A DNA stretch of 36,168 bases, taken from NCBI GenBank assembly GCA_018713585.1, contig DVON01000293.1:1-36168 (forward strand), read 5' to 3'. Position numbers and translations under genes: made by a program. Source of the DNA: Candidatus Pullilachnospira stercoravium. GTDB taxonomy: Bacteria; Bacillota; Clostridia; Lachnospirales; Lachnospiraceae. Of the stretch, positions 24,667 to 31,891 are shown piece by piece. The notes beneath the pieces are model-generated. The model was not told where the DNA came from and did not search any database. It saw only the letters and a program-made list of their open reading frames with translations. Positions within the stretch are counted from its first letter, which is position 1. Every line of letters begins with the position of its first letter.

Positions 24667-25320
24667 ATGGTTACCCCAAACAAGGGCAGGATCCTGGTAT
24701 GTAAACGTTATGCCGTGTTGCTGACGGGCGTAATGATTCTGTCCTTTGGACTTTTTAATATTCACAGTCAAAGCAAAATCACTGAAGGAGGTATTCTGGG
24801 ATTGACCCTGTTCCTGAAGCACTGGTTTCACATTTCACCGGGAATCAGCGAATTTGTCCTGGATCTTTTGTGTTACCTGGCAGGGTTACGGATTCTCGGA
24901 AAAAGCTTTCTGAAAAACGCGCTGATTTCCAGTGCGGGTTATGCCCTTTTCTATTCTCTCTGGGAATTTACAGGCCCGTTTCTTCCCAACCTTGGCCACC
25001 GTCCGCTGTTTGCGGCTGTTGTCGGAGGATTGTTTGTAGGAGTGGGCGTCGGACTGGTGGTTCGGGCTGGCGGTGCCACCGGAGGCGATGACGCTTTGGC
25101 GCTGATCCTATCCCGCAAAACACCGCTGACGCTTTCAAAAGCTTACCTGTTTACAGATGTTGTGGTTCTGCTCTTATCAGCCACTTACATTCCGCTGGTA
25201 AAAATCGGCTGTTCACTGGTGACTGTGACCATTTCTTCCATTTTGATCGGGAAAATCCAGGCTCCGGGGAAATTCCGGCTTACCTGCTCCACACCTTCGC
25301 GATCCATGAATAACCGGTGA
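24667..25320 (+). CDS. YitT-family membrane protein (short form)
   Basis: This 217-residue protein has five or six predicted membrane helices and the YitT/DUF161 hallmarks: NIHSQSKITEGGILGLTLFLKHW near residues 30-50, SSAGYALFYSLWE near 90, and RAGGATGGDDALALILSRKT near 137. The C-terminal cytoplasmic DUF2179 domain of typical YitT proteins is missing, so this is a short form. The family may transport a solute but its substrate is not established. ATG 24667 follows GAAAGAAAGGAGTTTTTT. It is expressed from a MerR-type promoter divergent to the merR gene and has its own terminator. Confidence 0.88.
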   Translation: MVTPNKGRILVCKRYAVLLTGVMILSFGLFNIHSQSKITEGGILGLTLFLKHWFHISPGISEFVLDLLCYLAGLRILGKSFLKNALISSAGYALFYSLWEFTGPFLPNLGHRPLFAAVVGGLFVGVGVGLVVRAGGATGGDDALALILSRKTPLTLSKAYLFTDVVVLLLSATYIPLVKIGCSLVTVTISSILIGKIQAPGKFRLTCSTPSRSMNNR

Positions 25321-25359
25321 AAAATCTGAGACCGACCTTTCATTACCCGTCAGAAAAAT

Positions 25360-25396
25360 ACCCCGAAGGATGACCATACCGGTATCCTTACGGGGT
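25360..25396. terminator. bidirectional terminator after the YitT-like gene
   Basis: ACCCCG-AAGGAT pairs with ATCCTT-ACGGGGT with a one-base irregularity. The plus side is followed by TCTGCTTTTTC, and the minus side by ATTTTTC for the convergent gene. Confidence 0.85.
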
Positions 25397-25418
25397 TCTG
25401 CTTTTTCAAATAACTACA

Positions 25419-25847
25419 TCACAGATATTGTTTCAGCTCCTGCACATTCTTTTCCTCTGTTTTCATCAGCCGCTCCATAAGCTTTACAGCATCCTTATCC
25501 GCATGTGCATACTTTTTCAGATTCTGGGCCGCCTCCACGATTCCCATGTTGCTTCCCGTAATCAGCATTTTCGCGATATGGGAGGAGGAAGAATCTGCCA
25601 TTGTCTGCATGTTGATCATCAGGTACGTCTTCAGACGGTCCAGAGCGCTGATTCCTTTCTCATCGTATCCGTTTTCATTCAGAAGCTTTCTCGCTTCCTG
25701 CTGAAAATCCTCATAGTTCACCAGCTGGTTTCGCAGATGCTCCTTCATACCATCCTCCTCCACCAGATCTATGATCTGTTTCATGGTATTCACGCCCATC
25801 TCCGCATTTTGATAAACAAAATTTAAAAGCTCCGCATTCCCATTCAT
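25419..25847 (-). CDS. four-helix-bundle-like protein, function unknown
   Basis: This 142-residue soluble protein is predicted to be nearly all helical, with four long helices (NAELLNFVYQNAEMGVNTMKQI, KEHLRNQLVNYEDFQQEARKLL, ISALDRLKTYLMINMQTMAD and VEAAQNLKKYAHADKDAVKLME). Size and spacing of Glu and His residues recall ferritin-like or DUF2383-type bundles. I could not place a full di-metal ligand set, so that is only a suggestion. ATG 25847 follows GAAAGGAGATTTTCTGGG. Copy 5 of the hairpin repeat lies 26 nt upstream. Confidence 0.82.
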   Translation of the reverse strand: MNGNAELLNFVYQNAEMGVNTMKQIIDLVEEDGMKEHLRNQLVNYEDFQQEARKLLNENGYDEKGISALDRLKTYLMINMQTMADSSSSHIAKMLITGSNMGIVEAAQNLKKYAHADKDAVKLMERLMKTEEKNVQELKQYL

Positions 25848-25873
25848 CCCAGAAAATCTCCTTTCCTCTATTT

Positions 25874-25910
25874 GGCCGTATGGCCATAAAGGTATCCCCG
25901 CAGGGGCTTC
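25874..25910 (-). repeat. dispersed double-hairpin repeat, copy 5
   Basis: The plus strand reads GGCC-GTAT-GGCC, ATAAAGGT, then ATCCCC-GCA-GGGG. The loop of hairpin 1 has changed while the stem is kept. The rest of the 238-nt gap (25911-26085) holds only the terminator of the acetyltransferase gene; no promoter was recognised. Confidence 0.85.
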
Positions 25911-26043
25911 CTCGGATAGTATTTCACCATTTGTTCCAAACTATGCCTGCAAGTCCTTGTGCCGGGGCAGTTCCCGTATTTTCCTGTATTTTTCCGTCTA
26001 TCCTCCGGATTCAGCAGGGAAGCGGCTTTCTGTGGAGTCAAAA

Positions 26044-26072
26044 ATGCCATGCAGCTGGAGTCTGCATGGCAT
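26044..26072 (-). terminator. rho-independent terminator after the acetyltransferase gene
   Basis: On the minus strand ATGCCATGCAG (26062-26072) pairs perfectly with CTGCATGGCAT (26044-26054), followed by TTTTTGA. It lies 13 nt after the stop codon. Confidence 0.93.
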
Positions 26073-26085
26073 CTGGTATACGCTT

Positions 26086-26736
26086 TTACTCTTCCCGCAG
26101 CGTATAGGGGAAATCCACTTTCATGTCGCGGAAATAGTATTCCCGGTCTCTCTCTGTGATGGGACGCATCACACGGCAGGGATTGCCCACGGCCACCACA
26201 TTGGCGGGGATGTCCCTGGTGACGATGCTGCCCGCGCCCACCACGGAATTGTCTCCGATGGTCACGCCGGGAAGGATCACGGAGTTGGCTCCGATCCAGA
26301 CGTTGTCGCCGATATGAATCGGAAGGGAATAGTGGGCCACCAGTTCCCGGTACAGGGGATATACCGGATGGCCGGTGGTGGTGATGGTCACATTGGGGCC
26401 GATCATTACCCGGTTTCCGATGTAAACATCCATATCATCCACAATCACCAGATTGAAATTCGCGTAGAAATGCTCTCCCAGATGAACGTGGGAGCCATAG
26501 GACATATGTACCGGATTTTCAATGAATACATGATCTCCGCAGTCGCCCAGTATTCCCTTCAGAATCTCTTTGCGCTTTTCGTCCTCGCTGGGTCTGGTGC
26601 TGTTGTAGTCGAACATAATCTCCTTGCACCGGCGGCGCTCCGCCTCCAGCTCCTTCTCCTGCTGAATATCCACCGGATCCTTGTGGCCATGCTCATAGAA
26701 AAGCATGCCGTTCTTCATACGTTCCTTCAGTGTCAT
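26086..26736 (-). CDS. maltose/galactoside O-acetyltransferase-type enzyme
   Basis: This 216-residue acetyl-CoA-dependent sugar O-acetyltransferase belongs to the left-handed beta-helix (LbH) superfamily. It has the N-terminal Maa domain (TLKERMKNGMLFYEHG ... RRRCKEIMFDYNSTRPSE), then hexapeptide repeats with the catalytic TTTGHPVYP (His near residue 115) and the C-terminal IGDNVWIGANSVILPGVTIGDNSVVGAGSIVTRDIP block. The ORF track runs to 26829, but ATG 26736 (MTLKERMK) fits the family and has AGGAGG upstream at a somewhat long 12 nt. It is flanked by its own promoter and terminator. The sugar acceptor is not determinable. Confidence 0.93.
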   Translation of the reverse strand: MTLKERMKNGMLFYEHGHKDPVDIQQEKELEAERRRCKEIMFDYNSTRPSEDEKRKEILKGILGDCGDHVFIENPVHMSYGSHVHLGEHFYANFNLVIVDDMDVYIGNRVMIGPNVTITTTGHPVYPLYRELVAHYSLPIHIGDNVWIGANSVILPGVTIGDNSVVGAGSIVTRDIPANVVAVGNPCRVMRPITERDREYYFRDMKVDFPYTLREE

Positions 26737-26788
26737 AATACGTAAAAACCTCCTGATTGTTTCCTGTGTTATCCACATGGTATTACCT

Positions 26789-26817
26789 ATTATACCCGAA
26801 TCCTCCCCGGATATCCA
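26789..26817 (-). promoter_or_regulatory. promoter of the acetyltransferase gene
   Basis: On the minus strand there is TGGATA, a 17-bp spacer and TATAAT (26789-26794). A perfect DnaA-box string TTATCCACA (26769-26777) lies just downstream, and the near match ATATCCACA (26811-26819) overlaps the -35. Confidence 0.55.
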
Positions 26818-26876
26818 CAGAAATCTCACAGATTTTACTCCGGAAATGTAACCATTCCGCCTTCCCTGTCACAAAA

Positions 26877-27860
26877 TCACCGGAGATCCAGACTGTCATC
26901 CAGAAATTCAAAAATTGTCCCATAGTACAGCTGGGGATCCTTATCCTGGGACTGGGCGTGTCCCGCTCCTTCCACCAGTAGCAGCTGTTTCGGGCAGGAA
27001 GCCGCTTCGTAAAGATCACGGGTCATCTGCGGGTCGATCATCTCGTCCTCCAGTCCGTGAATAAACAGGGTGGGAATCCGGCTGTGAGCCACCGCCCGGA
27101 TGGGGGCGGCATCCTTCAGATCATAGCCTCCCCGCAGCTGCAGCATCAGATTGGCCACCGGCAACAGTGGAAAGGATGGCAGATGGAACCATTCCCACAT
27201 CTGCTTTTTGAACATTTCATAGGCGTCCGTGTAGGCACAGTCGGACACCACAGCCTTCACATTGTCCGGAAGGTCCTCTCCGCTCATCAAAAGAGCGCAG
27301 GCAGCTCCCATGGACTGCCCCTGAATCACAATCTGGGCCTCCGGGTTCTCCTCCAGGATATGGGATATCCAGATCTCATTGTCCAGCCGGTCCGTCCAGC
27401 CCATTCCGATAAAATCCCCCTCGCTCTCTCCCTGGCACCGCATGTCCGGTACCAGCGCATGGAAACCTCTCTGTACATATTCCATGGCGATGGGATACAT
27501 GGCCTCCTTCCAGCCGGTATACCCGTGAAGCAGGAGCACCCACCGGCTGCTCTCCTCCCGGGGATGAAACTCCTCCGCCACCAGCCGGTATCCGTCTGCC
27601 GTCTCTGCCGAAAGTGTCTGACGGTCCACCGTCTCCAGCCACCGGCTTGTCTCTGAATACGCTTCCTGCTGGTTGGAGGTGATATCATCCGTATGTACCA
27701 GCGCCGCCATACTGTCCTCCGTGATGGTCTGGAAGGCTTCCAGCTTCTCCATAAAAGAGGGAACCAGAGCCGCGCTCACCAGCAGATTGGCGCCGATCAC
27801 CAGAACCAGTGTCAGCACCAGCACCACAACCCCCGCTGTTATGATGATCTTCTTTCTCAT
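26877..27860 (-). CDS. membrane-anchored alpha/beta hydrolase
   Basis: This 327-residue protein starts with an N-terminal membrane helix (about 5-30: IIITAGVVVLVLTLVLVIGANLL) and is predicted to lie outside the membrane. The hydrolase domain has the oxyanion stretch LLLHGYTGWKEA near 110, the nucleophile motif GQSMGA near residue 183, Asp in HGLEDEMID near 275 and His in GAGHAQS near 305, so the triad is complete. It resembles the BAAT/DUF-type serine hydrolases found in Bacillota. The substrate is unknown. The start ATG 27860 has only a weak, distant GAGGA. It follows greA by 42 nt in the same direction. Confidence 0.88.
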   Translation of the reverse strand: MRKKIIITAGVVVLVLTLVLVIGANLLVSAALVPSFMEKLEAFQTITEDSMAALVHTDDITSNQQEAYSETSRWLETVDRQTLSAETADGYRLVAEEFHPREESSRWVLLLHGYTGWKEAMYPIAMEYVQRGFHALVPDMRCQGESEGDFIGMGWTDRLDNEIWISHILEENPEAQIVIQGQSMGAACALLMSGEDLPDNVKAVVSDCAYTDAYEMFKKQMWEWFHLPSFPLLPVANLMLQLRGGYDLKDAAPIRAVAHSRIPTLFIHGLEDEMIDPQMTRDLYEAASCPKQLLLVEGAGHAQSQDKDPQLYYGTIFEFLDDSLDLR

Positions 27861-27902
27861 GCCGTATCTGTCTTAAATCCTCGCCGTGTCCCAGGCTGTC
27901 TG

Positions 27903-28406
27903 TCAGTAGCTTCTGATTCTGTCTCCGCTTTCGTCGCGGGTTTTCTCAATCTTCCGGATTTCCACATAGTAGCCGTACTGGTCGTTTACCTGCACCAGCA
28001 CCCGGTCCCCCACCTTGTGGCCCATAATTGCCTTCCCGATGGGGGATTCTGTGCTGATCAGCCCTTCCAGGGAATTTCCCCGGATGGAGGTCACCAGCCG
28101 GTACGTCTCTTCCACATCGTCCTCCTCCACATAGAGGGTGACGGTATTGTCCAGGCCCACCTCGTCCTCGCCGGAATGATCGGTGATGATCTCGGCGGTT
28201 TTCAGCACCCGCTCCAGGTAGCGGATCCTGCTTTCATTCTGGTTCTTTTCCCGCTTCGCCGCGTAATATTCAAAATTTTCGCTGAGATCGCCCTGGGCTC
28301 TGGCTTCTTTCACCGCCTCGATGGCCTCCTTGCGGACCACCAGCTTCCGGTGGTCGATTTCCTGCTGAATTTTCTCCACATCCTGTGGGGTCAGTCGTTC
28401 CCGCAT
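27903..28406 (-). CDS. greA: GreA/GreB-family transcription elongation factor
   Basis: Gre factors insert an acidic coiled-coil tip into the secondary channel of RNA polymerase and trigger cleavage of backtracked RNA. The 167-residue protein has the N-terminal coiled coil with EARAQGDLSENFEYYAAKREKNQ (the Asp/Glu tip near residues 40-45) and the C-terminal FKBP-like domain with STESPIGKAIMGHKVGD. It is slightly longer than the usual 158 or so residues. Many Clostridia have more than one Gre-like gene, so this may be a paralogue and not the main GreA. It lies 27 nt after the double-Nudix gene. Confidence 0.92.
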   Translation of the reverse strand: MRERLTPQDVEKIQQEIDHRKLVVRKEAIEAVKEARAQGDLSENFEYYAAKREKNQNESRIRYLERVLKTAEIITDHSGEDEVGLDNTVTLYVEEDDVEETYRLVTSIRGNSLEGLISTESPIGKAIMGHKVGDRVLVQVNDQYGYYVEIRKIEKTRDESGDRIRSY

Positions 28407-28433
28407 ATTTCTGTCTCCTTTCCATGCCGATGG

Positions 28434-29450
28434 TCATGGGCGTAAAGCCTTTTTCAGCAAATCCACTTCGTCCATCTGCATGCAGAATGCCGGATCCTGC
28501 GCGCGGACATGCTGCTCGAGTACTTCCAGATCCATCCATTCCACCCGCTCCACCTCTTCCGGCTGCAGGCGCAGTGTTTCGGCAGCCACCGGACGGGTAT
28601 ACAGATACACCGCCGCGATTTCCCGGTCCACGACCCGCTTTCCGGAAAATTCCTGATCCGTCTGGCCCCACCGGAGGGTGAGAAATTCCAGGTCTTCCGG
28701 ACCGGCCGCAATCCCCAGTTCCTCCCAAAGCTCCCGCAGCGCCGTCTCCTGATAACCGTCGCCCGCATCCACATGGCCGGCGGAGGAAATGTCAAAGCAG
28801 CCGGGATATACGTCTTTTTCCCTGCTTCGCAGCTGCAGCAGCACCTGCCAGCGATCTCTATGCCTGCGGGCAATCCAGGTATGGGCCGTGGCGTGCCAGT
28901 CGCCGTCCCGGTGCACACAGCCCCGCTCCTTCACCTGCCCGGTTTTATTTCCTTCTTCATCCAGCACCTCAAACAGCTCCAGGGGCTTTCCATCCAGAAT
29001 GGCTCTGCGCAGCAGGTCTCCCTCATACACCAGCTTCAGGGAGAAAAAGGGCGCCTCCCGGGCCAGAAGGTCCAGAAAGATCAGATCCCCACTCCACAGA
29101 TTCAGCCGGGAAAGCTCCTCCTTTTTCACCCAGCAAAGCTCTCCCTCGTCGCAGTCCTTCAGCGTTCCCGAAAATCCGTCTGCCGTATAAAGACACATAT
29201 ATTCCGTACCATACCCTTCCTGGGTGAAGGTCACCAGCCCCCGGAACCTCCAGGAAGTCAGCACAAGACCTGTCTCCTCCCGGACTTCCCGCAGCAGACA
29301 GTCCTCCGGGCTCTCTCCCTCCTCAAAATGGCCGCCGACGCCGATCCATTTTCCTTTGTTCACATCCTCCTTCTTCCGGATCCGGTGCAGCATCAGATAG
29401 CTGTCTTCAGTTTCCAGATAGCAGAGAGTTGTCATGCAAGAGCGTTTCAT
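28434..29450 (-). CDS. double Nudix hydrolase: MutT-like plus IPP-isomerase-like fusion
   Basis: One 338-residue frame encodes two Nudix domains. The first (about 5-140) has a full Nudix box, GGHFEEGESPEDCLLREVREETGL, and resembles 8-oxo-dGTP diphosphatases that sanitise oxidised nucleotides. The second (about 158-338) begins LELFEVLDEEGNKTGQV and has GHVDAGDGYQETALRELWEELGI, in which Asp replaces the first Glu of the box. It resembles the Idi/YfcD-type branch. The join, DGKPLELFEVLDE, looks like the end of one gene set directly against the start of another. The start ATG 29450 follows GAAAGGAGAATTTCCAAG. Repeat copy 6 lies upstream, and a 16-codon frame that begins in it ends on this start as ATGA. 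Confidence 0.93.
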   Translation of the reverse strand: MKRSCMTTLCYLETEDSYLMLHRIRKKEDVNKGKWIGVGGHFEEGESPEDCLLREVREETGLVLTSWRFRGLVTFTQEGYGTEYMCLYTADGFSGTLKDCDEGELCWVKKEELSRLNLWSGDLIFLDLLAREAPFFSLKLVYEGDLLRRAILDGKPLELFEVLDEEGNKTGQVKERGCVHRDGDWHATAHTWIARRHRDRWQVLLQLRSREKDVYPGCFDISSAGHVDAGDGYQETALRELWEELGIAAGPEDLEFLTLRWGQTDQEFSGKRVVDREIAAVYLYTRPVAAETLRLQPEEVERVEWMDLEVLEQHVRAQDPAFCMQMDEVDLLKKALRP

Positions 29451-29483
29451 CTTGGAAATTCTCCTTTCATTACTTCTACTTCT

Positions 29484-29521
29484 GGCCGAATGGCCATAAA
29501 GGTATCCCCGCAGGGGATTTC
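29484..29521 (-). repeat. dispersed double-hairpin repeat, copy 6
   Basis: The plus strand reads GGCC-GAAT-GGCC, ATAAAGGT, then ATCCCC-GCA-GGGGAT. It begins within the TGA stop of the MATE gene and ends 33 nt before the Nudix start. From its ATG (29497) the frame MAIRPEVEVMKGEFPR ends with a TGA (29447-29449) that overlaps the Nudix ATG. Confidence 0.88.
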
Positions 29522-30869
29522 AGGATCCGATCAGGTGATGGTCAAGCCATTTTCTGCGGTGAAAACGGATGGTATAGAAGATTCCCCGCACCGTCCAGTC
29601 CGTAAACATGCCGATCCAGACACCCATGGGGCCGAAGCCCATGACACGGCACAGGAAAATGCAGAGACTCACCCGGAAAATCCACATGGAAGCGCAGGAC
29701 AGGATCATGGAAAATTTCACATCTCCCGCAGCCCGCATACCATAGGCAGGAATGAAGGAGAACACCCAGACAATGGGCTTTACAATGGTGATCCAACCCA
29801 TCATATACAGGCACATGCGGGCGCTTTCCGCTTCCATACCGCCGATGATGGTCACCGGCTTTGTGGCTGCGTAAACCAGCAGGCAGCCCGCCAGAATCAC
29901 AATCTCGGAAATCACGGACAACTTCTTGATATAATAAACGGCATCATCCCTTCTTCCTGCTCCGATGCACTGACCCACCACGGTCATCAGCCCGATACCT
30001 ACGCCAATGGCGGCAATACCGTTGAGGCCCTCCAGGATATTGGTCATGGCCTGAGCAGCAATGGCCGCCGTTCCCAGGGTGGACACCGTTGACTGAATAG
30101 CCAGCTTTCCGAACTGGAACATGCCGTTTTCCACACCGGTGGGGATACCCACCGCCAGAATCGTCCGGATCCTTTTGGCGCTGGGGCGGATGCCCATATA
30201 ATGGTTCACCACCACTTGCTGGCGGGGCAGACGCAGATAACATAAAATCACCACAGCGCAGAAAATGCGGGATATCAGCGTGGAAATGGCCGCGCCGGCC
30301 ACACCCATGCCGAAACCGAAAATAAGAATCGCGTTTCCCACAATGTTCATAAGATTGGAAATCACCGACACCGTCATGGGAAGCCCTGTGTTCTGCTGGG
30401 CCCGGAATACCGACGCGCCTGCATTATAAAGGGCGATGAACGGAAAAGACAGAGCGGTAAAGAAAAAATAGGTCATGGAATTTTCCATCACCGCTGCTTC
30501 CACTTCCCCGAAAATCAGACGGAGCAAAGGCTCATTGAACCCGATGCAAATGACCGTCAGAAAAATGGAGATTCCCGCGGTCACCAAAAGCAGCTGCTCG
30601 GCGGAATACCGGGCGTTTTTCGTATCCCCCTGTCCGATGTACTGGGAACAGATAATAGCGCCGCCCGCTGCCAGGGCGGAAAACACCTGAATCACCAGCA
30701 CATTGATGGAGTCCACCAGGGATACCGCCGAGATAGCCGCGGAACCCACATTGCTGACCATCATGGTGTCCGCCGTTCCCATCAGTGAAGCCAGAACCTG
30801 CTCAATCACCACCGGGACCAGCAGCAGACGCAGGTCCCGGTTTGAAAACAAATGCTTTTTCTCTTCCAT
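29520..30869 (-). CDS. MATE family efflux transporter
   Basis: This 449-residue cation-coupled multidrug exporter has about 12 membrane helices in two homologous halves. Family features are LRLLLVPVVIEQVLASLMGTADTMMVSNVGSAAISAVSLVDSI at the N-terminus, GGAIICSQYIGQGD near residue 70, and GIGLMTVVGQCIGAGRRDDAVYYIKK as the counterpart in the second half. The substrate cannot be inferred. ATG 30869 follows AAAAGAGGAAG, 15 nt after the HD-VOC gene, so the two are cotranscribed. Repeat copy 6 begins at its stop codon. Confidence 0.95.
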   Translation of the reverse strand: MEEKKHLFSNRDLRLLLVPVVIEQVLASLMGTADTMMVSNVGSAAISAVSLVDSINVLVIQVFSALAAGGAIICSQYIGQGDTKNARYSAEQLLLVTAGISIFLTVICIGFNEPLLRLIFGEVEAAVMENSMTYFFFTALSFPFIALYNAGASVFRAQQNTGLPMTVSVISNLMNIVGNAILIFGFGMGVAGAAISTLISRIFCAVVILCYLRLPRQQVVVNHYMGIRPSAKRIRTILAVGIPTGVENGMFQFGKLAIQSTVSTLGTAAIAAQAMTNILEGLNGIAAIGVGIGLMTVVGQCIGAGRRDDAVYYIKKLSVISEIVILAGCLLVYAATKPVTIIGGMEAESARMCLYMMGWITIVKPIVWVFSFIPAYGMRAAGDVKFSMILSCASMWIFRVSLCIFLCRVMGFGPMGVWIGMFTDWTVRGIFYTIRFHRRKWLDHHLIGS

Positions 30870-30884
30870 CTTCCTCTTTTCCCC

Positions 30885-31715
30885 TTACTCGTGAAGCTCC
30901 AGCGGCAGACCGTCGGGATCCTTGAAAAAGGTCATCTTTTTACCGGTAAATTCATCCGTCCGCACCGGCTCCGTGGCGATCCCCAGTCCATTGAGCCATG
31001 CGATGGTTTCCTCTATGTTCTCCACCCGGAAAGCCAGATGGCGCAGGCCGCAGGCCTCCGGATAGCTGGGCCGGGGCGGGCTGTCCGGGATACCGAAAAT
31101 CTCCAGCTCACAGTCCCCCAGTTTCAGATCCAGCTTATAATCTCCTCTTTCTTTCCGGAAATTCTCCCGGATTACTTCAAATCCCAGAAGATCCACATAA
31201 AAATGCCGGGATTTTCTGTAATCCGACACAATCACTGCCACATGATGAATCGCTTGTAATTCCATGGTTTTCTCCTTATCCTGCCGCAAAAAAATCATAC
31301 TTTTCCGGTACCTTTCCCTCCGGGCATAGTCTTCAGGCCCCGGGTGTGAAATCCGGCCAAGATCCATGTTGTGGGCCAGATCCGCCATCTTCACCCGGCG
31401 GGCCATGGGATTTTTCCGGATCTCCTCCAGGTAACCCCGGTAAGTGAAATCCGGCCCCGGCTGCCGGGTCAGAAGTCTCACGGCCTCCACAATATCCGGC
31501 GGAAATTCCCTGGCCAGCTCCTCAAGGGTTACCTTTGTGTCCTCCACCACATCATGAAGAACCGCCGCGATCCTGTCCCGGCCATCCTCCAACATGGAAG
31601 CCACCGCCAGCGGATGCCGGATATAGTCCGTACCACCCTTGTCCACCTGTCCCTTATGCGCGCTGGCGGCCAGACGAACCGCCTTCTCATAAAGCCTGGA
31701 TTCCTCTTCCGTCAC
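30885..31715 (-). CDS. HD-domain phosphohydrolase fused to VOC (glyoxalase-like) domain
   Basis: A single open frame of 276 codons joins two domains. Residues 1-150 form an HD domain of the RelA/SpoT hydrolase type: AHKGQVDKGGTDYIRHPLAVA, then AAVLHDVVEDTKVTLEELA with the HD pair, and KMADLAHNM. Residues 151-276 form a vicinal-oxygen-chelate domain: MELQAIHHVAVIVSDYRKSR, CGLRHLAFRVENIEE, and metal-ligand Glu in LPLELHE. GTG 31715 follows AAAGGGAGGCGGCAAG and is preferred to the track start at 31832. An internal ATG at 31265 also has a strong Shine-Dalgarno site, so the VOC part could be made on its own. Substrates are unknown. MATE follows. Confidence 0.85.
   Translation of the reverse strand: MTEEESRLYEKAVRLAASAHKGQVDKGGTDYIRHPLAVASMLEDGRDRIAAVLHDVVEDTKVTLEELAREFPPDIVEAVRLLTRQPGPDFTYRGYLEEIRKNPMARRVKMADLAHNMDLGRISHPGPEDYARRERYRKSMIFLRQDKEKTMELQAIHHVAVIVSDYRKSRHFYVDLLGFEVIRENFRKERGDYKLDLKLGDCELEIFGIPDSPPRPSYPEACGLRHLAFRVENIEETIAWLNGLGIATEPVRTDEFTGKKMTFFKDPDGLPLELHE
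31263..31280 (-). promoter_or_regulatory. internal ribosome binding site and start for the VOC domain
   Basis: Within the HD-VOC frame, AAGGAGAAAACC directly precedes ATG 31265, which is the normal start of VOC proteins of this type (MELQAIHHVAV). It would yield a separate protein of 126 residues from 30885-31265. Confidence 0.7.
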
Positions 31716-31845
31716 CTTGCCGCCTCCCTTTCCTTCATGTTCCGCGGCCTTCCGGCCAACTGCTTTGTACCGCTTCATTTGTAACCGTTCAGCCTTCAGC
31801 TGTCCCGCAAAGGAGACCGGACGGTTACCCACTGCATTTACAACC

Positions 31846-31874
31846 AGTTTACGCCCGCAGAAGGAAAATGTAAA
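31846..31874 (-). promoter_or_regulatory. candidate promoter of the HD-VOC operon
   Basis: On the minus strand there is TTTACA (31869-31874), a 17-bp spacer and TAAACT (31846-31851). The leader to GTG 31715 would be about 120 nt and contains GTAACCG/CGGTTAC, able to pair. Confidence 0.5.
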
Positions 31875-31891
31875 GCCCGCAAATTACATCC

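Noticed and set aside
28509-30092. 527-codon plus-strand frame over the Nudix and MATE genes
   Set aside because: It is antisense to both genes and to repeat copy 6, with composition typical of reverse-frame shadows.
29520-30869. Mn2+ or toxin-specific role for the MATE gene
   Set aside because: No riboswitch, regulator or motif near it points to a substrate; only the family can be stated.
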